Of a DNA stretch of 28,127 nucleotides, positions 16,401-24,798 are shown in pieces. The DNA lies in contig DASVQB010000002.1 in the NCBI GenBank assembly GCA_036389295.1, positions 1 through 28,127 of the forward strand. Direction: 5' to 3'. The notes below the pieces were generated by a model. That model was not told where the DNA came from, searched no databases, and was given only the letters and a program-made list of their open reading frames with translations. Numbering within the stretch: position 1 is the stretch's first letter; the number at the start of each line of letters is the position of its first letter. This DNA comes from AC-37 sp036389295. Its GTDB lineage: Bacteria > Actinomycetota > Thermoleophilia > Solirubrobacterales > Thermoleophilaceae. The position numbers and the translations under genes are program-made.

Positions 16401-16777
16401 CGCCCGACCGGCCCCTCGTCGAGGAGCTCGAGCGCCGGCTGCGGGCGGCGCTCGCGGACGACGACCACGAAACCGCGGTCCGCGAGGGCGAGCGCCTCTC
16501 GCTCGGCCAGGCGATCGAGTACGTGCAGCGCGGGCGCGGCTCGCGCAAGCGCCCGCCCGACGGATGGGAGAGCCTCACCCCGACCGAGCGCGTGGTGGTC
16601 CGCCACGCGGCGGCCGGCCGGCAGAACCGCGAGATAGCGGAGGCGATGTTCGTAGCGCCCGGCACCGTCAAGACGCACCTCTCGCACGTCTACGCCAAGC
16701 TCGGGGTGCGCAACCGCGCGGAGCTGACGGCTGTCGTGCGCAGGAACGCCGGGACGGGGACCGCCGACGGACGATGA
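13418..16777 (+). CDS. LAL-like regulator A: cyclase-like domain, NB-ARC ATPase, TPR, LuxR HTH
   Basis: The product is 1119 residues from a GTG at 13418; in-frame GTGs at 13427 and 13430 are alternatives. Residues about 20-185 resemble a class III adenylate cyclase domain (VTLLVADLEDAARL, LPGDAVAVAF, GGQTLLSQAARDLV). Both metal-type Asp residues are kept. The usual NRAARL motif is ARCARL, so the transition-state Asn is gone, and the preceding loop is shortened. RSLDELPNNLP and TTFVGREREL lead into an ATPase with Walker A GAGGCGKT (about 234-241) and Walker B ALVLLDNCEHL (about 304-314). A helical TPR-like region follows (about 500-1000), then a LuxR HTH at about 1048-1108 (GWESLTPTERVVV, TVKTHLSHVYAKLGV). 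The architecture matches mycobacterial Rv0386/Rv1358-type regulators. First gene of a coupled triplet. Confidence 0.88.
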   Translation: MGGVVVGAVEAGRADSALRARTVTLLVADLEDAARLRDAVPDAMAEAAAGLRRIVSEAAAARGGSPRSGSLPGDAVAVAFQRPGDAVRTAVEVQQAVRGRSWPDGIEPRARTAVHAHGLEREVDVGVARCARLVAVARGGQTLLSQAARDLVVDRLPAGARLADLGVRRLPDLAAPEHVHALIGRGDGPPAAPRSLDELPNNLPHDLTTFVGRERELADVRAVLETTRLLTLTGAGGCGKTRLALQAAADAVDRFPGGVWWVELGPLAAPAGIGEALAGTLGVRQLPGQSALDAAVLQLAGRRALVLLDNCEHLVEGAAEAAETLLRGCPEVTVLVTSRALLDLPAETMWRVPSMALPAPGAAGGVGEVAASDAVRLFVERAAKVRPDFAVTSDNAPAVAELCSKLDGIPLAIELAAARVQLLSVEQIVAALSDRFHLLTVNNPTALPRHRTLRASVDWSHELLSGPERALLRRLGVFSGGFTLEALERIWSPEEEGPAALDLLGALVDRSLVVVDQDGPRVRYRLPDTMREYALERLAETGELEAVRDRHRDCFLELAESAEPEMVASEAGFREALDADAGNLAAALEWAIRTDGERALRLCRALVYWWRLRGMLALADTACDRALRAADPAPTPLRARVMWGRAYLQTFVARFDDATETLDEARDVAERAGDVSTSARSLFLVGRIRQHSDALLARPALARARELARECGDDWCYAAATSIFAWSHVFADEYDEAERLFAEMLPIAEREGFRETVAWTYVGRSYRHMTGADAERLFELAELAVEVAREVGEPVTEGLAHSFMGRMELAQGRSEAALERLEASLERVVAAGAGMALSATEVSLAAVRADLGDLRGAIAGLEPLVASGLDSGWQLCRVLVQLAELKRVEGDRAGAHDLADRALAIGERIRSPLFASWSTETLGRVAAARGDWKRAESLLHASLATRVEHGLRLWLPQTLDALAEVAAGFADHAKAVRLLGAAARARADLGLVRWSPDRPLVEELERRLRAALADDDHETAVREGERLSLGQAIEYVQRGRGSRKRPPDGWESLTPTERVVVRHAAAGRQNREIAEAMFVAPGTVKTHLSHVYAKLGVRNRAELTAVVRRNAGTGTADGR

Positions 16778-19700
16778 CCGCCACCGGCGCCACCCGCGTC
16801 GAGCCGACCCGGGCCGTGCGGATCTCGACCCTGCTCGTGGCGAGCGTCGACGACACCTGGGTCCCGGCCGCCTGGCGCGAGCGCGTGGCGGCCGCGGCCG
16901 CGGCCCACGGCGGCACGCCCCTCCGCCCGCTCAGCCGCGAGACGATCGCGGCCGCCACCTTCGCGCGGCCCGTCGACGCGCTCGAGGCGGCGCTCCGGCT
17001 GGCGGGCGCGTCCGGCGCCGGCGAGGGGCCCGACGGCCCGCCGCCCGCGGTCCGGGCCGCCCTCGACACGCACGGGCCCACGACGGCCCCCGGCCTCGCC
17101 GCCGCCCGGCTCGGCATCGCGGTCGCCCGCTGCGCCAGGCTGTGCGCCGTCGCGCGGGACGGCCAGGTCCTGCTGTCGCGCGCGACTCGCGACCTGGTGG
17201 CCGACCACCTCCCCGAGGGCATCGACCTCGCCGACCTCGGCGTGCACAGGCTCCCGGACCTGGGCCAGCCGGAGCGCGTCTACGCCACGGTCCGCCCGGA
17301 CGCGCCGCGCGCGGGGCCGCTCCGCTCGCTCGACGAGCTGCCCAACAACCTGCCCCGCGACCTGACGACGTTCGTCGGCCGCGAGCGCGAGCTCGCCGAG
17401 GTGGCGCGGGCCGTCGCCGGCGCGCGGCTCGTGACGCTGACCGGCGCCGGCGGCTGCGGGAAGACGCGGCTCGCGCTCCAGAGCGGAGCGGACGCCGCCG
17501 GGCTGTTCCCCGACGGCGTCTGGTGGGTCGACCTCGCGCCGGTGCCCGACGCCGGCCTCGTCGGCCAGGCCGTGGCGCGCGCCCTCGGCGTCCGGCCGCT
17601 GCCGGGCAGGACCGCGCTCGACGCCGCCGTCGCGCACCTCGCGGCGCGGCGCGCGCTCGTGCTCCTCGACAACTGCGAGCACCTGGTCGAGAGCGCCGGC
17701 GAGGTGGCCGAGGCGCTGGCGGAGGGCTGCCCGGAGGTCCACCTGCTGGCCACGAGCCGGGCGCCGCTCGGCGTCGACTCCGAGACCGTGTGGCGCGTCC
17801 CCTCGCTGTCGCTGCCCGACCCCGACGCCGACCCGAGCCCCGACGCGCTCGCCCGCTCGGACGCCGTCCGCCTGTTCCTCGAGCGCGCCGCGAAGGTCAG
17901 GCCGGACCTCGACGTGGCCGGGAGCGGCGCGGCGCTCGCGGAGCTGTGCGCGCGGCTCGACGGGATCCCGCTCGCGATCGAGCTGGCGGCCGCCCGCATC
18001 GGCCTCATGTCCGTCGAGCGGATCGCCGCCGGGCTTACCGACCGCTTCCAGCTCCTGACCCGCGGCAGCCGCTCGGCGCTGCCGCGCCACCGGACGCTTC
18101 GCGCCTCGGTCGACTGGAGCCACGACCTCCTGTCGGAGCCCGAGCGTACGGTGCTGCGGCGGCTCGGCGCGTTCAGCGGCGGCTTCACGACCGAGGCCGT
18201 CGAGCGGGTGGCCCTCGACGGCGTGGACCTCGGCGCCGCCGAGGCGCTCGCCGCGCTCGTGGACAACTCGCTCGTCGTGGTCGAGCGCTGGAACTCGCAG
18301 ATCCGCCACCGGCTGCTCGAGACGGTCCGCGAGTACGCGCTGGAGCGCCTCGACGAGGCGGGCGAGGCGGAGGCCGTCCGCGACCGTCACCGCGACTTCT
18401 TCCTTGCACTTGCCGAGCGGGCGGCGCCCGGCCTCGTCACGGCCCGCCAGCTCGAGTGGCTGGACGCGCTCGACGCCGACGGCGCGAACCTCGGCGCCGC
18501 GCTGGAGCGGGCGTGCGCGACGGACGCCGAGCGGGCGCTCAGGCTCTGCACGGCCCTGACCCTGTGGTGGAAGCGGCGCGGCAAGCTGGCCGAGGCGGAG
18601 AGGTGCTGCGAGGCGGCCCTGGAGGCCGCGGACCCCGCTCCCTCCGCCCTCAGGGCGAGGGTGATCGGCGAGCGCGCGTACCTGCTCACGTTCGCCGGGC
18701 GCTACGGCGACGCGATCGCGACGGCCGAGCGCGCGCTCGCGATGGCCGAGGAGGTGGGCGACGCCGGGACGGCCGCGCGCGCCCTGTCCGTCCTCGGGAC
18801 GGCCCGCCACGGCGGCGACCCGCTCGGCTGCCGCGCGCCGCTCGAGCGCTCGCGGCAGCTGGCGCGGGCGAGCGGCGACGACTGGTGCTTCGTCCGCGCC
18901 ACGCACATCCTCGGCCGATCCCACCTGACGACGGACGACTACGACGTGGCGAACCGGCTGTTCGAGGAGTGCCGTGCGGTCGCCGAGCGGGTCGGGAACC
19001 TCGACGCGCTCTCTTGGACGCTGTTCAGCATGAGCCAGCTGCGCCTGTTCCAGGGCGACTTCGAGCGCTTCCAGGAGCTGGCCGAGCGCGCCGTGGCGGC
19101 CGCTCACGCGGTCGGCGAGCCCTCCAAGGGCCACGCCCAGGTCGAGATGGCGTACCTGGAGGTCGCACGCGGGCACGCGGAGCAGGCGCTCGAGCGGCTG
19201 GAGGCGAGCCGGCTCCAGCTGATCGCCACCGGCGCGGGCTTCGCGCTGCCCCAGACCGACGTGGTGATAGCCGTCGCCCAGGCTGCGCTCGGCGACCTCG
19301 ACGCCGCCCGCGGGGGGCTCGAGGAGGTCGTGGCGTCGGGCGGCGACTTCGGCTGGACCCTCGTCAGGGCGATCCTCGAGCTGGCCGACGTGCTGCGCGT
19401 CGCGGGCGACCTGACGGGCGCCCGGGAGCGCGCCCGCACCGGGCTCGAGCTGAGCGACAGGATCGGGACCGGCATCGGGCAGGCGTGGGCCAGGGAGGTC
19501 CTCGGCCGGGTGGCGGCGGCGAGCGGGGAGTGGCGCGAGGCCGAGACGCTGCTCGACGAGGCGCTGGCGATCAGGGCCGACCTCGAGCTCCGCCTCTACC
19601 TCCCCCAGAGCCTCGACGCGGTGGCGGAGGTGTCGGCCGGGCTCGGCGACCGCGCGCGCGCGGCGCGGCTGCTCGGCGCCGCCGAGCGCGCCCGGCGCGA

Positions 19701-20085
19701 CCTCGGCCTGGTCCGCTGGGGGCACCACCGGCCGCGCGCCGAGGCGCTCGAGCGCGACCTCCGCGCCGCGCTCGGCGACGAGCCGTTCGGCGCGGCGCTG
19801 CGGGACGGCGCCGGCCTCGGCCTCGACGACGCCGTCGCCCGGGCGCGCGAGGAGTCCGGCTCGCGCCGGCGCGCGACGGCGGGCTGGGAGAGCCTGACGC
19901 GGACCGAGCGCGACGTCGCCCGCCGCGCGGCGGACGGCATGACGAACCGGGAGATCGCGGAGGCCGCCTTCGTGGCGCCCGCGACCGTGAAGACCCACCT
20001 GGCGCACGTCTACGCGAAGCTCGGCGTGCACAACCGGGCGGAGCTGACGGCCGAGCTCGCCCGGCACGTCGAGCTCGAGCGATGA
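16774..20085 (+). CDS. LAL-like regulator B: eroded cyclase domain, NB-ARC ATPase, TPR, LuxR HTH
   Basis: The product is 1103 residues from the ATG at 16774, which overlaps the stop of regulator A as ATGA. That overlap, plus the position of the first cyclase-like strand, decides the start. The N-terminal 175 residues still align with a class III cyclase fold (STLLVASVDD, then ARLGIAVARCARLCAVARDG). The first metal Asp is replaced by Ser (VADLED becomes VASVDD), the second GD motif is lost, and the Asn is Ala, so it should be inactive. Walker A GAGGCGKT (about residue 223), Walker B ALVLLDNCEHL (about 294) and the LuxR HTH (about 1037 onward, GWESLTRTERDVARR, TVKTHLAHVYAKLGV) are intact. Long stretches are near-identical to regulators A and C, so this is a tandem duplicate. 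Confidence 0.88.
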   Translation: MTATGATRVEPTRAVRISTLLVASVDDTWVPAAWRERVAAAAAAHGGTPLRPLSRETIAAATFARPVDALEAALRLAGASGAGEGPDGPPPAVRAALDTHGPTTAPGLAAARLGIAVARCARLCAVARDGQVLLSRATRDLVADHLPEGIDLADLGVHRLPDLGQPERVYATVRPDAPRAGPLRSLDELPNNLPRDLTTFVGRERELAEVARAVAGARLVTLTGAGGCGKTRLALQSGADAAGLFPDGVWWVDLAPVPDAGLVGQAVARALGVRPLPGRTALDAAVAHLAARRALVLLDNCEHLVESAGEVAEALAEGCPEVHLLATSRAPLGVDSETVWRVPSLSLPDPDADPSPDALARSDAVRLFLERAAKVRPDLDVAGSGAALAELCARLDGIPLAIELAAARIGLMSVERIAAGLTDRFQLLTRGSRSALPRHRTLRASVDWSHDLLSEPERTVLRRLGAFSGGFTTEAVERVALDGVDLGAAEALAALVDNSLVVVERWNSQIRHRLLETVREYALERLDEAGEAEAVRDRHRDFFLALAERAAPGLVTARQLEWLDALDADGANLGAALERACATDAERALRLCTALTLWWKRRGKLAEAERCCEAALEAADPAPSALRARVIGERAYLLTFAGRYGDAIATAERALAMAEEVGDAGTAARALSVLGTARHGGDPLGCRAPLERSRQLARASGDDWCFVRATHILGRSHLTTDDYDVANRLFEECRAVAERVGNLDALSWTLFSMSQLRLFQGDFERFQELAERAVAAAHAVGEPSKGHAQVEMAYLEVARGHAEQALERLEASRLQLIATGAGFALPQTDVVIAVAQAALGDLDAARGGLEEVVASGGDFGWTLVRAILELADVLRVAGDLTGARERARTGLELSDRIGTGIGQAWAREVLGRVAAASGEWREAETLLDEALAIRADLELRLYLPQSLDAVAEVSAGLGDRARAARLLGAAERARRDLGLVRWGHHRPRAEALERDLRAALGDEPFGAALRDGAGLGLDDAVARAREESGSRRRATAGWESLTRTERDVARRAADGMTNREIAEAAFVAPATVKTHLAHVYAKLGVHNRAELTAELARHVELER

Positions 20086-23000
20086 GCGGCGCCGGCCGCG
20101 GTCCGCACGGCGCCCCGACCGCGCGGCCGTCGACCGTCCTCGTGGCGAGCGTCGGGGACGACGCCCCGGCGGCGACGTCCTTCTCGAGCGCGATCGAGGC
20201 GCTGAGCGCCGCGATCGACCTCCAGCCGGCGCTGCGGGCTCGCGAGCGCCCGGACGGCGCCGCGCCGCGGGTCCGGCTGGCGCTCGACACGCACGGCGGC
20301 GCCGCGGCACCCGGGCTCGCGAGCGCCCGTCTCGGCGTCGCGGTCGCCCGTTGCACGCGGCTCTGCGCGGTCGCCCGCGACGGGCAGGTGCTGCTCTCGC
20401 GGGCCACGCGCGACCTCGTCGCCCACCACCTGCCGGCGGGCGTCGGCCTCGCGGACCTCGGCGTCCACAGGCTCCCCGACCTCGGCCGGCCGGAGCGCGT
20501 CTACGCCCTGGTCGGCCCGGACGCGGCGGCGGGCGGCGCGGAGCCGCCCCGCTCGCTCGACGCGCTGCCGAACAACCTGCCGAGCGACCTGACGACGTTC
20601 GTGGGGCGCGAGCTCGAGCTCGCCGAGGTGGCCCGGGTCCTCGCCGGCGCGCGGCTCGTGACGCTGGCGGGCTCGGGCGGCTGCGGCAAGACGCGGCTCG
20701 CGCTCCAGAGCGGTGCCGACGCCACCGGCCGGTTCCCGGACGGGGTCTGGTGGGTCGACCTCGCGCCGCTGCCCGAGCCGGGGCTCGTCGGTCAGGCGCT
20801 CGCGCGCGCCGTCGGCGTGCGGCCGGCGCCGGGCCAGGCGCCGCTCGACGCCGCGGTCGCGCACCTCGCCGCCCGCCGCGCGCTCGTGATCCTCGACAAC
20901 TGCGAGCACCTCGTCGAGGGCGCCGCCGAGTGTGCCGCGGCGCTCGTGCGCGGCTGCCCGGAGGTCAACGTGCTGGCCACGAGCCGCGAGCCGCTCGGGC
21001 TCGACTCCGAGGCCGTCTGGCGCGTCCCCTCGCTCTCGCTCCCCGAGCAGGACGCCGGGCGCAGCGTGGACGCGCTCGCCCGCTCGGACGCCGTCCGACT
21101 GTTCCTGGAGCGCGCCGCCAAGGTCAGGCCGGACCTCGACGCCGCCGCGAGCGGCCCCGCGCTCGCCGAGCTCTGCTCCCGGCTCGACGGGATCCCGCTC
21201 GCGATCGAGCTCGCGGCCGCCCGCATCGGGCTCATGTCGGTCGAGCAGATCTCGGCCGCGCTCACCGACCGCTTCCTGCTGCTCTCGCGCGCGGCGCGGA
21301 CCGCGCTGCCGCGCCACCGCACGCTGCGCGCCTCGGTCGACTGGAGCCACGACCTGCTGTCGGAGACCGAGCGCACCGTGCTGCGGCGGCTCGGCGTCTT
21401 CAGCGGCGGGTTCACGCCCGAGGCGGTCCGGCACGTCGCGCTCGAGGGCGTCGAGCTCCCGGTCGCCGAGGCGCTCCGCGCGCTGGTCGACAAGTCGCTC
21501 GTCGTCGTCGACCAGGGGGACTCGGCCGTCCGCTACCGGCTGCTCGAGACGGTCCGCGAGTACGCCCTCGAGCGGCTCGCCGAGGCGGGTGAGGCCGAGG
21601 CCGTCCGCGACCGCCACGGCGACTACTTCCTCGCCCTGGCCGAGCGGGCGGCGCCCGAGCTCGCCACCGCCCGGCAGCTGCGCTGGCTCGAGGCGCTCGA
21701 CCTGGAGGCCGCGAACCTCGGGGCGGCGCTCGATCGGTGGACCGCGACCGACCCGGAGCGCGCGCTCAGGCTGTGCGCCGCGCTGACGTTCTGGTGGAAG
21801 CTGCGCGGCAGGTTCGCGGACGCCCACGCCGGCACCGACCGCGCCCTCCGCGCCGCGCCGACCGCTCCGCGCTCGCTCCGCGCCCGCGTCCTCTGGGGGC
21901 GGTCCTACCTGCTGGCCCACTACGCGAGGTACGAGGAGGCTGCGGCGACCGCCGCCGAGGCGCTGGAGCTCGCGGAGGCCGCCGACGACCCGTCGACCGC
22001 GAGCCGCGCCCTCTACGTGCTCGGCGACCTGGCGCGGAGCGGCGAGTCGGGCCCGTCCGGCGGGCTGCCGCCGCTCGCGCAGGCGCGCGAGCTGGCGCTC
22101 CACAGCGGCGACGAGTGGTGCTTCGCCACCGCGAGCGTGTGCGTCGCGTGGTCGCACCTCTTCATGGACGAGTACGTCGAGGCGCGGCGGCTGTTCGACG
22201 AGGCGCTCCCCTACGTCGAGCGGGTGGGCGACGGCGAGGTCCTCGCCTGGTACTGGTCGGGCCGGAGCCACCTCCACAGCGTCCTGGGAGCGAACGACCG
22301 CGCCCTCGAGGCGGCGGACCGGGCCCTCGCCGCCGCCCGCGCGGTCGGGGAGCCGGTGAGCGAGGGGATGACGCAGTCGAGCGCCGCGCTGATCGAGATC
22401 GCGACGGGACGCGCCGAGGACGCCGTCGCGCGGCTCGAGTCGACCCGCGAGCGCCTCGTCGCGACGGGCGGGAGCATGATGCTGGGACGGATCGACCGCG
22501 TGCTCGCGCGCGCCCAGGCGCACCTCGGAGACCTCGACGGCGCGCGCGAGCGCCTGGAGCGCATGGTCGCGACGCGCACGGCCGCGAAGGCCGTCGCGAT
22601 GGCGCAGCTGGCCGACGTCCTGCGCGCGGCCGGGGCGGCGGACGGCGCGGAGGAGTGGGCGGGCCGGGCGCTGGAGCTGGCCAACCGCCTCCGCTCCCCC
22701 ATGGTCGCGGCCTGGGCGAGCGAGATCCTGGGCCGGCTGGCGACGGACCGCAGCGCCTGGGGCCGCGCCGCGGCGCTCCTGGACGACGCCATGTCGACGC
22801 GCGCCCGCCTCGGCCTCGAGCCCTACCTGCCGAAGAGCTTCGACGCGCTCGCGGAGCTCGAGGCCCGGCTGGGCGGCCACGAGGAGGCCGCGCTGCTGCT
22901 CGGGGCGGCCGAGGGCGCCCGCTCCCGCCTCGGGTCCGTCCGCTGGGGCCCCGACGAGCCGCGCCTCGAGGCGCTCGACCGCAGGCTGCGCGCCGCCCTG

Positions 23001-23300
23001 GGCGACGAGCGCTTCCGCGCGGCGCACGAGGCGGGCACGGCCCTGTCGAGCGACGAGGCGGTCGAGCGCACGCTGCGACGGGCGGCCACGCGCAGGCGAC
23101 CGCCGACCGGCTGGGAGAGCCTGACGCCGGCGGAGCTGAAGGTCGCCCGGCGCGCCGCGCGCGGGATGACCAACCGGGCGATCGGCCAGGAGATGTTCGT
23201 CAGCCCCGCGACGGTCAAGACGCACCTCGCCCGCATCTACGCGAAGCTCGGCGTCCGCAACCGGGCGGAGCTGACGGCGTCGCTCGTCCGCCGCGGCTAG
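20082..23300 (+). CDS. LAL-like regulator C: truncated cyclase remnant, NB-ARC ATPase, TPR, LuxR HTH
   Basis: The product is 1072 residues from the ATG at 20082, again overlapping the previous stop as ATGA. The cyclase remnant is the shortest of the three. After STVLVASVGDD the segment equivalent to about 29 residues in regulator B (the helix and loop around AAWRERVAAAAAAHGG) is missing, and the text resumes at ATSFSSAIEAL. The C-terminal part of the fold (VARCTRLCAVARDGQVLLS) remains. Walker A is GSGGCGKT (about residue 197), Walker B ALVILDNCEHL (about 267), and the LuxR HTH starts near 1009 (TVKTHLARIYAKLGV). The recognition region differs slightly from A and B (NRAIGQEMFVSPATVK), so DNA targets may overlap but not be identical. 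The stop overlaps that of the convergent ALDH gene. Confidence 0.88.
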   Translation: MSGAGRGPHGAPTARPSTVLVASVGDDAPAATSFSSAIEALSAAIDLQPALRARERPDGAAPRVRLALDTHGGAAAPGLASARLGVAVARCTRLCAVARDGQVLLSRATRDLVAHHLPAGVGLADLGVHRLPDLGRPERVYALVGPDAAAGGAEPPRSLDALPNNLPSDLTTFVGRELELAEVARVLAGARLVTLAGSGGCGKTRLALQSGADATGRFPDGVWWVDLAPLPEPGLVGQALARAVGVRPAPGQAPLDAAVAHLAARRALVILDNCEHLVEGAAECAAALVRGCPEVNVLATSREPLGLDSEAVWRVPSLSLPEQDAGRSVDALARSDAVRLFLERAAKVRPDLDAAASGPALAELCSRLDGIPLAIELAAARIGLMSVEQISAALTDRFLLLSRAARTALPRHRTLRASVDWSHDLLSETERTVLRRLGVFSGGFTPEAVRHVALEGVELPVAEALRALVDKSLVVVDQGDSAVRYRLLETVREYALERLAEAGEAEAVRDRHGDYFLALAERAAPELATARQLRWLEALDLEAANLGAALDRWTATDPERALRLCAALTFWWKLRGRFADAHAGTDRALRAAPTAPRSLRARVLWGRSYLLAHYARYEEAAATAAEALELAEAADDPSTASRALYVLGDLARSGESGPSGGLPPLAQARELALHSGDEWCFATASVCVAWSHLFMDEYVEARRLFDEALPYVERVGDGEVLAWYWSGRSHLHSVLGANDRALEAADRALAAARAVGEPVSEGMTQSSAALIEIATGRAEDAVARLESTRERLVATGGSMMLGRIDRVLARAQAHLGDLDGARERLERMVATRTAAKAVAMAQLADVLRAAGAADGAEEWAGRALELANRLRSPMVAAWASEILGRLATDRSAWGRAAALLDDAMSTRARLGLEPYLPKSFDALAELEARLGGHEEAALLLGAAEGARSRLGSVRWGPDEPRLEALDRRLRAALGDERFRAAHEAGTALSSDEAVERTLRRAATRRRPPTGWESLTPAELKVARRAARGMTNRAIGQEMFVSPATVKTHLARIYAKLGVRNRAELTASLVRRG

Positions 23301-24766
23301 AGCTGGAGCGACTTCACCTCGAGGAACTCCTCGAGGCCGAAGCGGCCGAGCTCGCGGCCGTGGCCGGACTGCTTGAAGCCGCCGAACGGCGCCAGCGGGT
23401 TGAACGCCGCCCCGTTGATCTCGATCTGGCCGGTCCGTATCCGGCGGGCCACGCGCTTGGCGCGCTCCTCGTCGCCCGACCACACGCCGCCGGCGAGGCC
23501 GTAGATCGTGTCGTTGGCGATCCGCACCGCGTCGTCCTCGTCGTCGTAGGGGATGATCGTCAGCACCGGGCCGAAGATCTCCTCCTGCGCGATCGTCATG
23601 TCCGGCGCGACGTCGGAGAACACGGTCGGCTGCACGAAGTAGCCGGTGTCCCTCCCCTCGGGCGGCTCCTCCCCGCCGGCCACGAGCTTCGCGCCCTCCT
23701 CGATCCCCTTGCGGATGTAGCCGAGCACGCGCTCGCGCTGGGCGTCGGAGACGAGCGGCCCGAGCTTGGCCTCGGGGTCGAACGGGTCGCCGGGGGTGAA
23801 CGCGGCGGCCGTCGCGGCCGCGATCTGCTCGACCTGCGCGAGCTTGTCGCGCGGGACCAGCATCCGGGTCAGCGCGCTGCACGTCTGCCCTGAGTTGAGG
23901 TAGCACTTGCCGATCCCGTCGACGACCGCCTTCTCGAGGTCGGCGTCGTCGAGGATGACGTTCGGCGACTTGCCGCCCAGCTCGAGCGCCACCCGCTTCA
24001 CGGTGCCGGACGCGACCTCCGAGACCCGCCGACCCGCGCGGGTCGAGCCCGTGAACGAGACCATGTCGACGCCCTCGTGGGCGGCGATCGCCTCGCCGAC
24101 GGTCGGCCCGTCGCCCGTCACCAGGTTGAACGCGCCGGGCGGCAGGACGCCGAGCTCGTCGATCGCCTCGGCCAGGACGAACGAGTTGAGCGGGGTGACC
24201 TCGCTCGGCTTGAGCACCACCGTGCAGCCCGCCGTGAGCGCCGGCGCGACCTTCGCCGCGATCTGGTGGAGCGGGTAGTTCCACGGCGTGATGCAGCCGA
24301 CGACCCCGACCGGCTCCTTCACGACGAGCGAGTTGCCGACCCGCTCCTCCCAAGCCGTCTCGTCGGCGACGGCCGGCATCGAGGAGAACGTCATCGCCGG
24401 GAGTCCGGCCTGGATGGCCGTCGACAGCGCGAGCGGCATGCCGACCTCGCGCGAGATCAGCGCCGCGAGCTCGGCCGAGCGCTCGGCGAGCTTCGCGCCG
24501 ATCGCCTGGCACGCCGCGGCGCGCTCGTGCGGCGGCACCGCCGACCAGGCGTCGAGCGCCCCGCGCGCGGCCGCGACCGCCCGCTCGACGTCCTCGGCGT
24601 CGCTCGCCGGGACGCTGCCCATCGTCTGCTCGGTGGTCGCGTCCACGACCTCGAACGTGCCGCCGCCGTGCGGCTCCACCCACTCGCCGCCCACGTAGAG
24701 GCGGTCGCGGACGATCGGCTCGCCCTCGTGGGTCGGGGCCTGTGCTGCCTGGGTGTCGACTGCCAT
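23297..24766 (-). CDS. NAD(P)-dependent aldehyde dehydrogenase
   Basis: The product is 489 residues from the ATG at 24766, preceded by GGGGAG with six-base spacing. All key ALDH residues are present: Asn163 in ITPWNYPL, the cofactor motif FTGSTRAG (238-245), the general-base Glu262 in ALELGGKSPN, and the catalytic Cys296 in NSGQTCSALTR. EEIFGPVL and the C-terminal GGFKQSGHGRELG motif are also standard. It oxidises an aldehyde to the acid. It lies 32 bases downstream of the long-chain-alcohol-oxidase-like gene and is probably translated from the same mRNA, so its natural substrate may be the fatty aldehyde made by that enzyme (inference). Confidence 0.93.
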   Translation of the reverse strand: MAVDTQAAQAPTHEGEPIVRDRLYVGGEWVEPHGGGTFEVVDATTEQTMGSVPASDAEDVERAVAAARGALDAWSAVPPHERAAACQAIGAKLAERSAELAALISREVGMPLALSTAIQAGLPAMTFSSMPAVADETAWEERVGNSLVVKEPVGVVGCITPWNYPLHQIAAKVAPALTAGCTVVLKPSEVTPLNSFVLAEAIDELGVLPPGAFNLVTGDGPTVGEAIAAHEGVDMVSFTGSTRAGRRVSEVASGTVKRVALELGGKSPNVILDDADLEKAVVDGIGKCYLNSGQTCSALTRMLVPRDKLAQVEQIAAATAAAFTPGDPFDPEAKLGPLVSDAQRERVLGYIRKGIEEGAKLVAGGEEPPEGRDTGYFVQPTVFSDVAPDMTIAQEEIFGPVLTIIPYDDEDDAVRIANDTIYGLAGGVWSGDEERAKRVARRIRTGQIEINGAAFNPLAPFGGFKQSGHGRELGRFGLEEFLEVKSLQL

Positions 24767-24798
24767 CTGGGTCTCCCCTCCGCTCGAAGCTCTTCCGC

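Noticed and set aside
13418..23300. Assembly artefact: triple repeat of one gene
   Set aside because: The three genes differ throughout in sequence and length, and in the N-terminal domain, so they are diverged duplicates rather than a repeated contig.
16690..24683. Long minus-strand open frames opposite the regulator triplet
   Set aside because: Compositionally biased (Arg, Gly, Ala, Glu) mirror frames of the real genes, with no motifs or plausible starts.
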